From assembly GCF_000165425.1 (NCBI RefSeq), contig NW_001799533.1, positions 296,463 through 360,462 of the forward strand: DNA of 64,000 bases, written 5' to 3'. The position numbers and the translations under genes were made by a program. The stretch comes from Paramecium tetraurelia. Taxonomy: Eukaryota > Ciliophora > Oligohymenophorea > Peniculida > Parameciidae. Under the pieces are notes generated by a model, which did not search any database, had not been told where the DNA came from, and saw only the letters and a program-made list of their open reading frames with translations. Shown here one piece after another: positions 48,760 to 61,104 of this stretch. Position 1 is the stretch's first letter. Each line of letters opens with the position of its first letter.

Positions 48760-51215
48760 ATGATTGAGAGAGGACAAACAGTGTACACCAACTTCTACTA
48801 GATCCAAATCAACCCCAACAGTCACATCTACAGATATCAAGTAACCCATCCCTCTTAATTCTCCCCTAGTTGTCATTTTAACCCTTCCTATCTCCTGAAC
48901 AGCAGATTGCCAAATGGAGAGAAATCTTCAAGGTTGCCAAGGCTGGTCTCCAAGAGAACCTCAAAGTCTTCATCACCAATAACTAAATCCTCTATTCGCC
49001 AGTGAGAGCTTAGACCATGGGCCTGCTCTTGGGAGTCTTCGAAGAGGAAGGAACCAGTCATTCCATTTCTATTGAAGAGAAGGCTGTGCTCAAGCCTGGA
49101 GAACCAGAGTACACAGGGTTGATCGGAAGATTCTTCAAGATGCTATTAAAACAATAGAAATTGTTACAGATTGGAAGAAAGTACTTTAACACCAAAAATT
49201 TAATTAATTTTGATTAATTCGGATTGAAAGTATATTATATTTTAATTATCCCAAGGTTTTACCAGGAGTAAGTTGCAGTCTCATAAAACAAGAAGAACAA
49301 GGCAAATATTACATCAATATCGACTCCTCATTTAAAATGTTGAGAAGCACCACTATGTACGAGGAGTTGAGGAATTCAAGAGACTTCTCCTAATTGGAAG
49401 GAGCCATCATCATGACTGTCTACAATTACAAATTCTATAAAGTGAATAAAATCAGCAGAGAAATGAATCCAAAGAGTGAATTTGAAAATTTGAAAGGAGA
49501 AAAGATGAGTTACATGCAATATTACTAAGATAAGTATGAATAGAATAATAACACATAATAGATACAAGATAGCCATCAAGGATGTTACCCAACCATTGAT
49601 TGAAGTCTTAGAGAAATCAAGAAAGAAACAAGAAGAGAAGATCATCTATTTAATACCAGAATTGTGTGTGATGACTGGATTATCTAATGAAATGAGAAAC
49701 AATTTCTAAACTATGAAATAACTATCCACAGTCACTAAACCCAGAGGAGTAGATAGAGTGAGATAGGCAGATCAATTTATCCAGTGTTTTCATAATAAGG
49801 AGAGTGAAGAATTAATCAAGAAATGGAATATTCAATTGGAACCAAAATGCTTGTAGATTCAGAGTTCCAAAATCAAACCAGGAAATATCATGATGGGCAA
49901 CAACACCTCCATCAATATAGAAACAGGCAATTTAGATAGAGATACACAAACTGCCATGTTGAGAGGAGTGGGCTTGGAGAATTGGGGAATCTTGTATAGT
50001 GATAGAGACAGCAGATAAGCAGAAGACTTTATGAGTTGTTTGAGAGAGAGCATAGAATATTGTAAGTTTTAATGCAAAGCTCCTCGTACTTTTGTACTTC
50101 ATTCAAATAGAATTGAAGATTGGATTAAGTAAATAGATTAAATTGTTCAACAATCATAAGGACCACAAAAGGTAACCTTGCTCTTATTGATATTGAATGG
50201 TCCAAAGAAGAGTGCTCCACTCTACACAGACATCAAAAGATATTTGATTAATGATTGTCCAATAGCCTCGTAGGTTATATTGAGTTCCACTTTAAATTAA
50301 CCCAAAGGCAAAGTGAAGACTATTTGCAATAAGTTATTGGTTCAAATTTGTGCTAAGGTTGGTGGAACACCTTGGGGAGTGTCAGAATTACCATTCACTG
50401 ATCAACCAACCATGATATGTGGTATGGATGTGTATCATTCCACTGGCAAAGCAAAGAAGTCTATGTTATCATTTGTATCTACAGAGGATGAATTCTTTAG
50501 CAAATACATGACCTAATCAGTAGAAATGGAAACTGGAGTGGAATTCTCATTCAGCTTATGTCCAGTCTTAGTCAAATCCTTGCAATCTTTTTGTGGAGAT
50601 AGGAATGGTCCTTTGCCATCCAGAATCATTATATTTAGAGATGGTGTTTCTAACTCTTAAGCTAAAACTGTCATTGAAACAGAAGTAGCCCAATTCAGAT
50701 AAGCCATAGAGCAAGTCAAAACTGAAAAGAATTCTGACAAACCAATCAAATTGATAGTATTATCAGTCAATAAAAAAGTAGGGGCTAAATTTTATGCTGG
50801 AGAGAGGTTAATTATTATCATTATTATTACCATAGAAACTTAGATAACCCTCCTTAGGGTACTTTGATTGATACTGAGATTAGCAATGGAAAAGACGACT
50901 ATTATCTGATATCACAAAGAACAACCTAAGGAACTGTGTAGCCAACTCATTATCATGTCTTAGTGAATGATTTATTCGATGAACCCAATATCCTGAAGAA
51001 ATTGTAGGCCTTGTCTTATAAGTTGTGCTACATGTATTACAATTTCAGTGGAGCCATCAAAGTAATTGTTATTGTTTTAGTAGATACCTGCACCAATCCA
51101 ATATGCTCATGTTTGCTCAAATTTTATAGGAGATAGATTCGATCCCAGAAAACCCCAGTCCTTGATTAAGCCAAACCCCATATTGAATCAGAGAAGATCA
51201 CTCTTCTTCATATGA
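48760..51215 (+). CDS. PIWI-clade Argonaute protein
   Basis: From ATG 48760, introns 48841-48869, 49230-49255, 49534-49561, 50807-50835 and 51062-51083 leave 773 residues. The N-domain begins VYTNFYQIQI. The PAZ region ends YYQDKYKIAIKDVTQPLIEV. The MID domain includes PLYTDIKRYLINDCPIASQ. The PIWI domain contains CGMDVYHSTGK (first Asp), IIFRDGVSNSQ (second Asp), and PTHYHVLVND (His), so the D-D-H slicer residues are complete. It ends RRSLFFI, the hydrophobic C-terminus of the family. In Paramecium, PIWI (Ptiwi) proteins carry siRNAs and the scanRNAs/iesRNAs that guide DNA elimination; which set this belongs to needs phylogeny. An upstream in-frame ATG at 48484 would add 92 residues. Confidence 0.9.
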
Positions 51216-51253
51216 ACATTATTAAATCAAAATAAATAAATTAGAACATTTAA

Positions 51254-51290
<37 letters not shown>

Positions 51291-52339
51291 TACTCGTATA
51301 GTTTTTGAACATTTTACTAATTTAGATGATTTCCTTCTACACCTTTGACTCTTCTAAAGATCTTTGCCTATTAATATAATTTTGAGACATCCTCCTCATC
51401 TTCATCCTCATCATCTTCCTCATCCACTATTTATTTTTTAATTTATGCTTTTTTTGACAATTTTAAGTATTTGTTCACTGTATCTTATGAACTTTAACCT
51501 GCTTATATGACTTAAGCTCCCTGCTCTGATCGGAATCTATCCAATCTCTCATAGCACAATGGGGCCAAATTATATCTGCCACTCTCATCCATTTCATCAA
51601 GAATATCAATGGGAATATTTCTTTATTATCATTGAATCGATTTACTTGCATTCAGTCTCTGTAACCTTGTACAGTATTTGCCTGTCTGGATAAGGAGAAT
51701 GACCATAACGCTTTTTGTAATCTCTTTCCTTCTCCCTTATGAATTCTGGATCCTCTGGAAATGACTAATATCTCGATTATGTTCTCTCCTCAATCATTTG
51801 TGAGTTCCATCTCCACATTATCACAAACAACACCAAACTCACTACGTATAATTCTGGACTCCTCCTCATACTATGGAATAATGGGTTGTCCTCGATATAT
51901 TTGTTCCTCTATCGTTGAAAGTCTTTCTCCTCGAAATCTTACGTCCTCCTTCGAAAATCGTAGTAATATTAAGCATTAGGATTTATTGGTCTCTATTGCT
52001 GCTGACTTTATTATTAAGAATATTAGGTTCTTGTTTCTTAATTCTGCTATCTCCCACTTGATTATTGCTATTATTCCATCAAAGTCCTATCGTACTTCTT
52101 TCTCTCATTCTCATCTGATAGAGTATTGTAAGCTGCTACTATTGATTTAAACAATTCCTATTATTTAAATTTATTTATACTTAGTCACTCTCTTTTGCAT
52201 TTGGTGAATCAGGATGGTGCTGTTTGGCTAAAATGTGAAATTGTTTTTTTATTTCCTCATTAGTAGCTTCTTTGCGAACTCCCAGTAATTAATAAAAATT
52301 TTGAGTTGAGAATCTACATTTACTAAATATTCTTAACAT
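51254..52339 (-). CDS. Organelle-type DnaJ (J-domain) protein with polyglutamine tail
   Basis: Introns 52158-52180 and 51621-51645 give 345 residues from ATG 52339. The N-terminus MLRIFSKCRFSTQNFY looks like a mitochondrial presequence. The J domain follows at once (YQLLGVRKEATNEEIKK, the HPD tripeptide in QHHPDSP, SIVAAYNTLSDENERKKYD). A Gln/Ser/Arg-rich stretch, one hydrophobic segment (LYVVSLVLFVIMW) and a second charged region with an acidic block (DEEDDEDEDEED) come next. The protein ends in 12 glutamines, mostly TAA, directly before the TGA stop. It probably recruits Hsp70 at a membrane, perhaps the mitochondrial inner membrane; this is inferred from the presequence and single membrane segment. 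Confidence 0.83.
51257..51292 (-). repeat. (TTA)10 microsatellite, coding for glutamine on the minus strand
   Basis: Ten perfect TTA units (51257-51286) followed by CTA and TTA. Read on the minus strand within the DnaJ gene they are TAA/TAG codons in frame, giving 12 consecutive Gln residues, and the stop TGA (51256-51254) abuts the repeat. Under the standard code this would be a stop-codon desert. Confidence 0.85.
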
Positions 52340-53708
52340 AAAATTAATAAATAAATCATCAAATCAAAATCAAGAACTTTATGAAACTCAAAGTCATTTA
52401 AATGAAATTATCAACAATGTTATAGTCTAAAGATGTATTAAAAGATACATACAATTCATTTCAGTCAATTATGACATATATAAAATAGTAACTCTTAAGA
52501 AAATGGCAAGAGACACTGAGAATAATCAATGAAAAGATATTATTAGTCTAAGAGAATTATAAGAAGTTTTAATCTACCTCTGTATATTCAATTATTATAT
52601 AATAAATTTATGAGATTGATTATATTTGATCTTAATTATCTTTTTTATAATTGATATTGATATTTAAGTTTATTTTATTTATATTGTATTGATTACTTTG
52701 AAAGGAAGCATTATGAGAAAATGAAAATTATAATATATATTAACTATGCGCTAATAGTGTTAATTAATATTCAAATATTTTATGGTTATGATTACCATTC
52801 CTTAAACTTAGGATTCTCGCACAATTTTTCAATATGGTATTTAGTTAGCTATTATTTATTTGATTCGAATTCAAGTAAAGACTATTTTATATAGCTTTCT
52901 TCATATATCGATCTTTGTTTAGCACTTTATCTTTATATATGACTACATACTTTACTTCGAAAACCATAGCAATATAAACAAACAAATTGATATAAAAACA
53001 AGGGTTCCAACAATAATCTCATTCTATTTATCTTCAAGGAGGAAAAAATATGACATCCAAAAATATTGAGGTTAGATGATTTAAATTTATTTAATAAATA
53101 TAGGATCAAAATTTAGTTTTTCCCCTAAATAATTATTGAGTTTGGCGGGACTGGTATTTAAATTATTATATTGGTTTTATTGTTGATTAATAGATTTATT
53201 TAAATTTATTTTAATATTAAATTTGAGTGATGAGTAAATTATATTCTAGTATTTTATTAAAGGTTTAATAACAGGACAGAAATTCAGTAATTTGAATTAT
53301 GATGGCAATCAAGAATTTGATAAAGTCTCTAATAAATTAGGTTCTAGTTCTAAATTCTTATAATTTATCGCTTTTTATATTAAAAGTATAATTTTACTAT
53401 TTATTTAGCATTTATTCTAATCATGATCATAAGATCTATAGATGAATAGATTTATCATTAGAATAAGACTTTTTAATTATTTTGTGTCTTGGATTATTTT
53501 TTATTTACTATTCTATATTTTTCTAAGCGTTTTAGAATCAATTTAAGATTAAATATCTCCAATTCAGGATTTCCAACCTTATCAGTTGGTTTATCTTGAA
53601 TTCCTAGAATGTTGAAAATCACATTAATATATGGTAATGTTTATAAAAAAAATGCAAAATTTGTATTGTAAAGTTCAAATCTCAATAAAAGTTGCGGAAA
53701 TTTCATAA
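52340..53708. other. AT-rich gene-poor stretch
   Basis: About 1.37 kb without a reading frame I can support on either strand. Short + strand pieces near 52700-53030 and 53280-53400 look mildly coding but are broken by TGA stops in all frames. It is the left part of the largest gene-free block in the window. No RNA gene or repeat family seen. Confidence 0.4.
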
Positions 53709-54300
53709 TTAAATGAGTAAATTTGTTAACCACATATAACTATTTAAATGAAGATATGCACAAGCTAAAACAAGAGGGGTTGTAATGATATTGAGCATAT
53801 CAAAAGTCTTTATGTCTTTAATTTTAACAAATGCTAAAAATGATCCAAAATAATTTCCCTTTGATCTCCTAGAATAAATTCCTTCTCTCTTTCTTTGTTT
53901 ATTATGAGTATTGACAAAGAAACACAATTTCTAGTGGATTCAGGATTGTTCTTCAAAAATATTAGGATTATTGGCAACATCCAAATTATAAAAACCTTAA
54001 AATCCTTATTTTGAGTTCTTTCTTTTTTCTACTCATAATGCATATATATAGTTGAATAACTTTAAGTAGCAGCGATAGCTATGAAATCTAAATTTAGACA
54101 AATTACTTCGTTTGCATGAGAATCTATGAGCATCTTTAGTTAATCCATCATCTGAAGCATTTTTATATTGTAGCAATTGGAAAAACAATTACTTAATTTG
54201 ATATTCTGAAAATAGATTGATAGAAGACTGATGTATTTTGAAACAGTTAGAATTATTAATGGCATCAGCTATAAAGGCTAATGGTTGTTATTTAAACAAT
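53709..54300 (-). pseudogene. Fragmentary minus-strand coding relic, possibly ankyrin-like
   Basis: On the minus strand, 53709-53927 is open for 72 codons and contains FDMLNIITTPLVLACAYLHL, which resembles an ankyrin repeat (TPLxLACxxxH). Upstream pieces at about 53990-54300 look coding in two different frames (one with ASDDGLTKDAHRFS, another with HANEVICLNLDFIAIAATQ). No single frame or intron set joins them. I read this as a decayed gene; the ankyrin relation is suggestive only. Confidence 0.3.
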
Positions 54301-54839
54301 GAAGGATGTAAAGATTAATGATAGTTTAATTGATTGTAAAAATTATTTGAGGAAATCATATAATACATCTTTAGTGAAAGTTATATAAAATAGTTCCAAA
54401 TTTATCTAAACAAGTCCAAGTCAACTCAGCCATTCTTTTCCCTTGATTCTTTTTTACAAATAAGGCCATTATAATGAACCACAAGATCAGTATTCGGACT
54501 GCATTAAGAAATGGGCACATTTGTTATTTTAATTATGGGCCTTAAATTTCTAAAATTAGTTAAAAATAATAATTTTATGGACTGTTCGTAGTCTAATTTG
54601 TATACCAATCTATAAATCTTCTAGTCTAGATTAATATTATTAAAAATGAGTAAGAACACTCATTTCCTTCTAATTTCCAATAATAAAATATTTCTAGTTA
54701 AATATAAACTAAATAGAACCCAAAACAAACAAACATCTTATTTGAAGTATATTTAATAATCATAATAATTAGAAATTCTTGTTTTATTTGAATTAAACAT
54801 TTTATAATAATGAAATAACATGCCAATAACTATTTTGTC
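54301..54839. other. AT-rich stretch upstream of the ankyrin-ended gene
   Basis: About 540 bp. A few coding-like fragments may extend the relic to the left, but nothing is continuous. The last ~100 bp should contain the promoter of the gene at 54840. Confidence 0.35.
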
Positions 54840-57511
54840 ATGAAGATAGCTAAGCCAATTTCATAAGTGAGTACTAATTCAGCAGTTACAAGATCAAATG
54901 AATTAAAGCCAGCATCCTATTTGACATTTACAAAGAGTAAACATAGAAGAAAGAATGAGACTGCAATAAAATTGCCAGAATTGCAGCCTAGCTCTGTTCG
55001 AGCCAAAACTGAATAAGATTAAACAGCATTAAATGAATTCAAAAGATCTCTTGTCATCATTAGTAGAAAACCAAGTGCTACATTTGGATCTCAAAGATTA
55101 AAGACTTCGCCATCTATTCAAATTTGGGAACCAGAATAGATATCATAGCCACCAGTAGAATAAGTCCAAGTAATAACTACTAAATTCTACGATGTTCTTT
55201 GTGAAGAGTTGCTATTAAATAAAAAGCAATCCTAAATAAAAGAGAAAAGAAAAATACTTTTCAAGACAAGATTAAATGAATATGATAAATTTCAAGAGAA
55301 GAGCTCAAGGATGGTCAGAAAGATTATTCAACTCCTTAAAACTCATAGAGAAGGAAATGAAGAAAAAGAAATGAAAAGTAGAACCATTATTGAAACCAAA
55401 ATGGCTAAATCTAGCCTTTTCTTTCATGCTTAGACTTAGTGTTTGCCTGAATAACATCAATTTAATCAGAAAGAACTCCTCTTTCAATAATAACTGTCAG
55501 TCATACCAAAAAGACACACAAAATATAGCGCACAACTAACTTTAACTCAACAAGCTGAATCTTTAAAACCAATGAAGAGTTTAATTGAAGAAATTAAAGA
55601 AAAACAATAAGATCCAATCAGATAAGCTTCAATATGTCTTGTATCACCTAAACATCCAATAAACAATAGGAAAAAAATTAAATTAATTCTTGAGTGCGCA
55701 GAAGAGTAAAAATTTAGTAAATTTGAATTTTTTGTACCTGATTATATGGAATAAGATTAAGTAGTTTAGTTGTAATAATAAATTGATTAAGTTGAATCCA
55801 AAGATACTAAAAAGTCAAATATTTATTCTTTGGTTTCAAAAAATATGTTTAGCAAGTAATATATAGTAATAAATTAGAAAAACTAATTAAGTTTAGAATA
55901 TTGGCGAATCTACTTTGGAAGAATTTAATACTGATAAAGCAACATAATTCACAAGATACTATCTCTAAAATTATACTTTAAAATGCATCAATTAGAAAAA
56001 AATCAAAGACAGAAAAGATGCAGAGTCTCTGCTGAACATACTTCATTAAGATTCAAAGCAAGAATAATAGATCTTTGTATCCAAACCTCTTCTTGATTGT
56101 TCTATTATAGTAATTATTATTCTTACTTAAGAAAGACTTATAGACTACCTAATTTCAAGAAATTAATAGCTTGATTTATAGATGCATTGAACCATATGAT
56201 TCACAAGATTCTAGTATGATATCCGATAATAGTTTCCTAAGTGATAAGAGCTTGATTGACTAGTCTACAGATTAAGGAATAAAGCTCAAATTCCTAAATT
56301 CAACAAAATTGATTAATCCAAATATATTCAAAGACAAATTCATCAAATTTATCATATCCACTATCTCCGATGAATCTAAAAATAGTTTGCTTCATCAAGA
56401 AATAATGGCTTTTGCCAATCATATAGAAGAACTTATTCATATAGATTATGATCTACCATAATAACCACGTAAATTAAATGATTTAATTCTATAGATCTGG
56501 AAGCTCTAAACCGACTCTTCCTTAAAATTAATACAACTGATAGAAAGAAATTTCTTAAGTCTTTTTTTAAGAAATTTGAAATCATATGCATAGGATTATT
56601 TGAAGATAACTTTAAACATCATTTAAATAAACCAGAGAAAGTATTTGTTAGTTACTGTTTTCAATAATAAGGAAACAGTTTAACTGATAATACTTCAATC
56701 AAATATTCAAATATGTTGAAATCTAAACATCACCGTGAGACTACAACAGAAACTGTTCCAAAATAATAGACAAACCTAATGATATTATCTCTACCTCCTG
56801 CAACTATAAAAAGTAGATCATAATCTCCTTCTAATTTTGTATTTATTTTATTTATATTTTTAAGAGTGAACCCAGAACCTAGAAAAAGGGCCTTCAAAAT
56901 TAATAAGTTCTATTGAAAAATGTATAAAGAAGTAAATAATATGTTTAATAAATTATTTAGAACAATCACAAAAATTTTTACAAATTTAAACTTCATCCAA
57001 ATTTTAATTGCAACAATAAACCTCTAAAGTGTAATAAGTCTCATTAGGGTAGGATAAGGAATAATCATAAATAAAGAAGGTTAAATTGACTTAAATTTAA
57101 AATAATCTAAAATAATCATCTATGGATCCATAATCATTATTATATAGAAGTATGATGATAAAGAAAACAAAAAATGATGATAGAAGTTTATATGAAAGAA
57201 TTTTTCTAATGGTTGAGGAACATCGGCTTTTGGATTTGAAAGAAATTCTAAAATTAGAGGCATCAATTGATGTCAATTACCAAAATGATGAAGGTGACAC
57301 AATGCTTATTTCAGCATCAAAATGTGGAGCAGTTTTAATTGTAGAATTCTTACTAAAAAATAGGGCTGATGCCTCAATTTAAAATGTATAATTTATTTCT
57401 ACTTTTTAGTATAATGGGTAAACAGCCATGGATGTGGCATTAAAAAACTATTAATTCTAAACAGCAGATATCATATTTAAGTCTCTTTATCTAGATAATA
57501 ACAATGTATGA
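54840..57511 (+). CDS. Large protein with C-terminal ankyrin repeats
   Basis: Introns 55856-55877, 56110-56131, 56469-56494, 56839-56864, 56932-56960 and 57386-57409 leave exactly 841 codons to TGA 57509. Residues 1-~420 are basic and Ser/Gln-rich with a helical part (RLNEYDKFQEKSSRMVRKI). Residues ~420-640 are more ordered (IYRCIEPYDSQDSSMISD; KDKFIKFIISTISDESKN). A Gln-rich linker precedes ankyrin repeats at the end: DVNYQNDEGDTMLISASKCG, AVLIVEFLLKNRADASIQN and YNGQTAMDVALKNY. The splice choice around 56839-56960 has an alternative (one 37-nt intron), changing ~30 residues. Similar Paramecium proteins pair long unique regions with ankyrin tails; function unknown. Confidence 0.65.
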
Positions 57512-57535
57512 GCATATTGATTTTATGTAAATATA

Positions 57536-59215
57536 TCACTTTGGAGTCAGATATTTAGCTTTAGAATATATCTTAATTGGTTATAAGAAAGACTGATATT
57601 ATTAATGTTTAATTGTTCCACTAGCTATCAATGAAGTTAAAAGCTATTCTGAACGTGCACAGGTTAGTAATAACAAAGCATTCCTCACACTTTAATTACT
57701 TTATTTTTTCAATTTTAATATATCATTCAGTGCTAATTCCTCTTTCTCTTGAGTTTGATACCTCTTTTGTTTTTTTGGGAAAGTGAATTATTCATTTTAT
57801 TACAACTTTTTATCACCAGAGCACACCTGGAAATAATCTATAGGTTTTAGAGTTAAACGTTCAATAGATTTGTTGTTTAGCTTTTTGATTGAATAATTGC
57901 TTTGTTTAACGTGTTCAGTATTATTACTACAACTTCCATCTTCAAATTTTCTATTTTCTGGAGCATATTAAGAATTTCTCAATTTATAATTTTTTCTCTG
58001 ACCCTGAATTTCTATACTATTTTATAATTTATCGACTATTTGAGATTATTTCTCATCTTCTTTAAACTTATTATCTACTTGTTTTAGGATAGGTTTTTTT
58101 TATGCATGATAACTTTATTGTAAATTGATGTCAGCTTTAAAACTATCCTCAATTGTGTATTAAGTCAAAGATCTCAAATTTTATTGATCCTTGACTATTT
58201 TTGATTTAGAGTGTTTAAAATTATGTGAATCATCCTGTTATTCAGGAATAATTTCAGTTTTTCTAATGTCATTCACTTAATTGTAGATGAGAGTATTTAG
58301 ATTTCTAATTCTATTTTTTAATTTCTACTATCTATCTGCAGCCCTTAATTTCTCATGTTCACAAAAAGAATCATTTTTGTTGAGTCTCTTTAATTATTAT
58401 TAAAATGACTTATTCCTCTCACTATCATTAGAATTTAAACTATTCAGCAAGCTAATTTTATCACTCTCTATGTTTATCTAACTTAAATTTGGAGGTAGTT
58501 TTTATTGTTTGATTGTTTTCGTCTAATTTTCTTAGAAATTACATTCTCTTAGTTTTTGGATTTATAATTTAAATAAGTTTTTCAAAGTATTGTTTTGATC
58601 ATAGTTTTCTTCAAATAATTATACATCTTAATAGTATGTTTTGATTGTTTATTAAATTGATAGATTTCGCTGCATTAATTTATTAAACTTATATTCAAAA
58701 GTACTGGATAAGGTATCATAATTGATTATTGGTTGTATTAATTGGGGATTGATCAATTGAAATTAGGGAACATCATGTATTGAAGAAATCGAAATTTCTC
58801 TGAAAGGTCTGGTGTTCATTTTCATTTCAAAATGCTTGAGATTGAGAATCTGGTAAGGTTGTTGATAATCAGGGTTTCTCTGGTTGAAATACTTTGATTG
58901 TAAAAGTGAAATGTAATCAAAGTCAAGTTTGCAATTGAATAATTTTGGCTACAGAGGTTCTTCAGAGAGTCGAGTAGAGAGAGAGGTGACTAATCGTAAC
59001 TATTATAGGGATTCACTTCTACCCTTTATTATTTAAAGACTTCTTCGAGTGTTATTCCCCCAAAATTAATTTACTTTAAGCTTTGAGTAAACTTCAAGTG
59101 ATCTCGAATTTGCAAAGCTGAATTAACAGGAAAATACATTTTATAATAGGCAAATGTCAAATTTACTATTTACACGAAAGAATTCTAGAAATAATCTAGA
59201 TCTGATTAAGGCCAT
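57536..59215 (-). CDS. Gln/Asn/Lys-rich coiled-coil protein
   Basis: From ATG 59215 to TGA 57538-57536 the frame is open without introns for 559 residues. An alternative start at 59139 in another frame needs a 23-nt intron. The N-terminal ~150 residues are Leu/Ser/Arg-rich (NNTRRSLQIIKGRSESLQQL). A hydrophobic-polar region with FDYISLLQSKYFNQRNP follows. The middle is helical (TLKNLFKLQIQKLRECN; AADRQQKLKNRIRNLNTL). The tail contains YFQVCSGDKK and ends in a helical LLLL-containing segment. More coding-like sequence lies upstream of 59215, so the true start may be further out. It converges on the ankyrin gene with a 24-bp gap. Family not recognised. Confidence 0.55.
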
Positions 59216-60339
59216 CTCTCCGTTTTTAAAATCCCATTTTCAACCTTCTAATTGCCTTAGTCTATTTCCAAAATTAGCTCATTTTAATCATTGAGTTACA
59301 TCTTAGACATGAGAATTAAATGTTCTCTTTTGATGAACAGTGAAACAATCTTATTTTTCATTTGCTTATTTTTTGATTGTAAATTTTATATATAAATATA
59401 ATTTATATAATCCACATTTACTCCATTTTCTGACTATTCATAGTAAATGGAAGTCACCCCTTAAAAAAGACGAGTCAGTACTATCTAAATAGATTATTCT
59501 GTTTATTTTGACCTGAGTTATGAATAGTTTTTATTTCCATGTTTTGATTTCCCATGAATTCATCTCTTATTATAAAAATATTTCATAGCATGTGTTGAAA
59601 ATACTGTATGAAATTTTATTCGATATAAACCAGTTTTCTGGGCTATAAAATCAAGAAATAACCTTGATTTCTATTAGTTCTTAATCAAGGTTTATTTCTA
59701 TCAAAACCTTAAATATTTATTTAACCAATTTTATTCAAAATAATCTAATAAAGTAAGATTGATTCCTTTTTTTGTAATAATTATTATGTGATTTCATAAT
59801 TATTTATTTTCTATGGACAAAGTAATTGACTATGATGTTTCATGTATAGTAATTGAATTCTAATTGCATATATTTGATATATAATCAAGTTTGGTGTTTT
59901 TTCTCTTGCTTAAATATTACTAATTGTTTTAAGTAACATTTATAATGAAGTATAGTTTAAATAAATTTTATTAGAAGTGAACAAGTTTGCCTTCTTATTT
60001 TCTTATAATTGAAGCTGCTCTATTATGTAAAATTAAATTTTTTATTATAGAGAGATGCACTTTTACTTTAATTTTATTCCCCATATAATATTTATTATAT
60101 GTATAATTGTATCTTATGGATTAAATATTTGTTTAAGTAAGTGTCTAGCTTTTCTTCAGCCTTCAAAAGTTAAAGATTCTGATTAAAATTATCAACTGAT
60201 CCAGACTAAGAGATTTAAAATAATTGAAGGTTGAACTAAGGAATGAGAGTAAGATAAATATCATATCTAAATTTAGATTACGATACTGAATTGGTTACAT
60301 AAGATTTAGAAAATATAAGTTCCTTCATAAAATTTGAAG
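59216..60339. other. Intergenic stretch, 1.1 kb
   Basis: Upstream coding-like traces of the minus-strand gene continue to about 59310. Beyond that the sequence is AT-rich with no supported frame. The only structured element I see is an inverted repeat at 59654-59699. Confidence 0.4.
59654..59699. repeat. Inverted repeat, 16/17-bp arms
   Basis: The arm AGAAATAACCTTGATT (59654-59669) is repeated in inverted orientation as AATCAAGGTTTATTTCT (59683-59699), with one unpaired T and a 13-base loop. It would fold into a hairpin in RNA. It lies in otherwise featureless intergenic DNA, so a small RNA, terminator-like element or element end are all open. Confidence 0.6.
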
Positions 60340-61104
60340 ATGTTGGAAAAATCTGAAAATGTTGGTATCTAAAATAATCCCATTGATCTAAGTCAAGCAA
60401 GAGAATTCATACAGAACATTCCTAAATTGAATCTAAATAATGTTGAAATACTCACAGAAGTAGGATTATAAGCTGCAGATATATTTCCAACCTAACTTGA
60501 AGATTATGAGAACTATGAACTGCTAGAAATAACCAGGATGAATTTTCGTTTTAGGTTAGATATTATTAAACACCTGAAAAGTTTTATATTCCTCAAATGA
60601 GATATAAATTCACACTTAACACTACAATTAAAATTATATTGCATTTATGAGAGATCTATAATTATAAAAATCACTAGATTCATCTATAGACTAATTTGAA
60701 TCCCATTACTCGAATGAAGCTTTATCAATCAATTATTTCAGAAATAAGAAATAAGAAAATACTTTTCATGGATCCACGAGATTTTCTCTATATAAAATAC
60801 ACAAAATTTATTAATGAAGATACTATAATTGAAGTCAGTAAGTCATTTGAAAATCAAGACTTTTAGCTTTAGTAATTATATATTTAAATTTAGTGTTCAA
60901 ACTACTAAATCAGCAACTAGGGCTATTTTGCTATTGAGTGGTAATTTGATTACATAAGTGGAACCAAACAAGATAGAAATATTAACGTTTTCTGAATGTA
61001 ATATGAAATTGAAATTAAAACCAGCCATGACTAAAAAAGCTAGTAAAAATGAAATTAAGAAATTGATTTAAAGATACCAGGATCATTTCAATTATGTTTA
61101 ATGA
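60340..61104 (+). pseudogene. START-domain lipid-binding protein relic with frameshifts
   Basis: Coding runs from ATG 60340 to TGA 61102 but needs about three frame changes that no GT-AG intron supplies: near 60515, near 60640 and near 60740. A genuine 22-nt intron remains at 60872-60893. The pieces in order resemble a START domain: EDYENYEL, VRYYQTPEKFYIPQMRYKF, AFMRDLQLQKSLDSSIDQFE, the characteristic FMDPRDFLYIKY with IIEVSKSF, and TTKSATRAILLLSG. START domains bind sterols or phospholipids in a deep pocket. Apart from the frameshifts it is well preserved, so decay is recent or the assembly is faulty. Confidence 0.6.

Noticed and set aside
48841-48903. A ~63-nt first intron in the PIWI gene
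   Set aside because: A 29-nt intron at 48841-48869 keeps the frame and restores a more typical N-domain sequence.
51257-51292. TTA repeat as a non-coding microsatellite
   Set aside because: It is in frame with the DnaJ protein, whose coding length divides by three up to the TGA next to the repeat.
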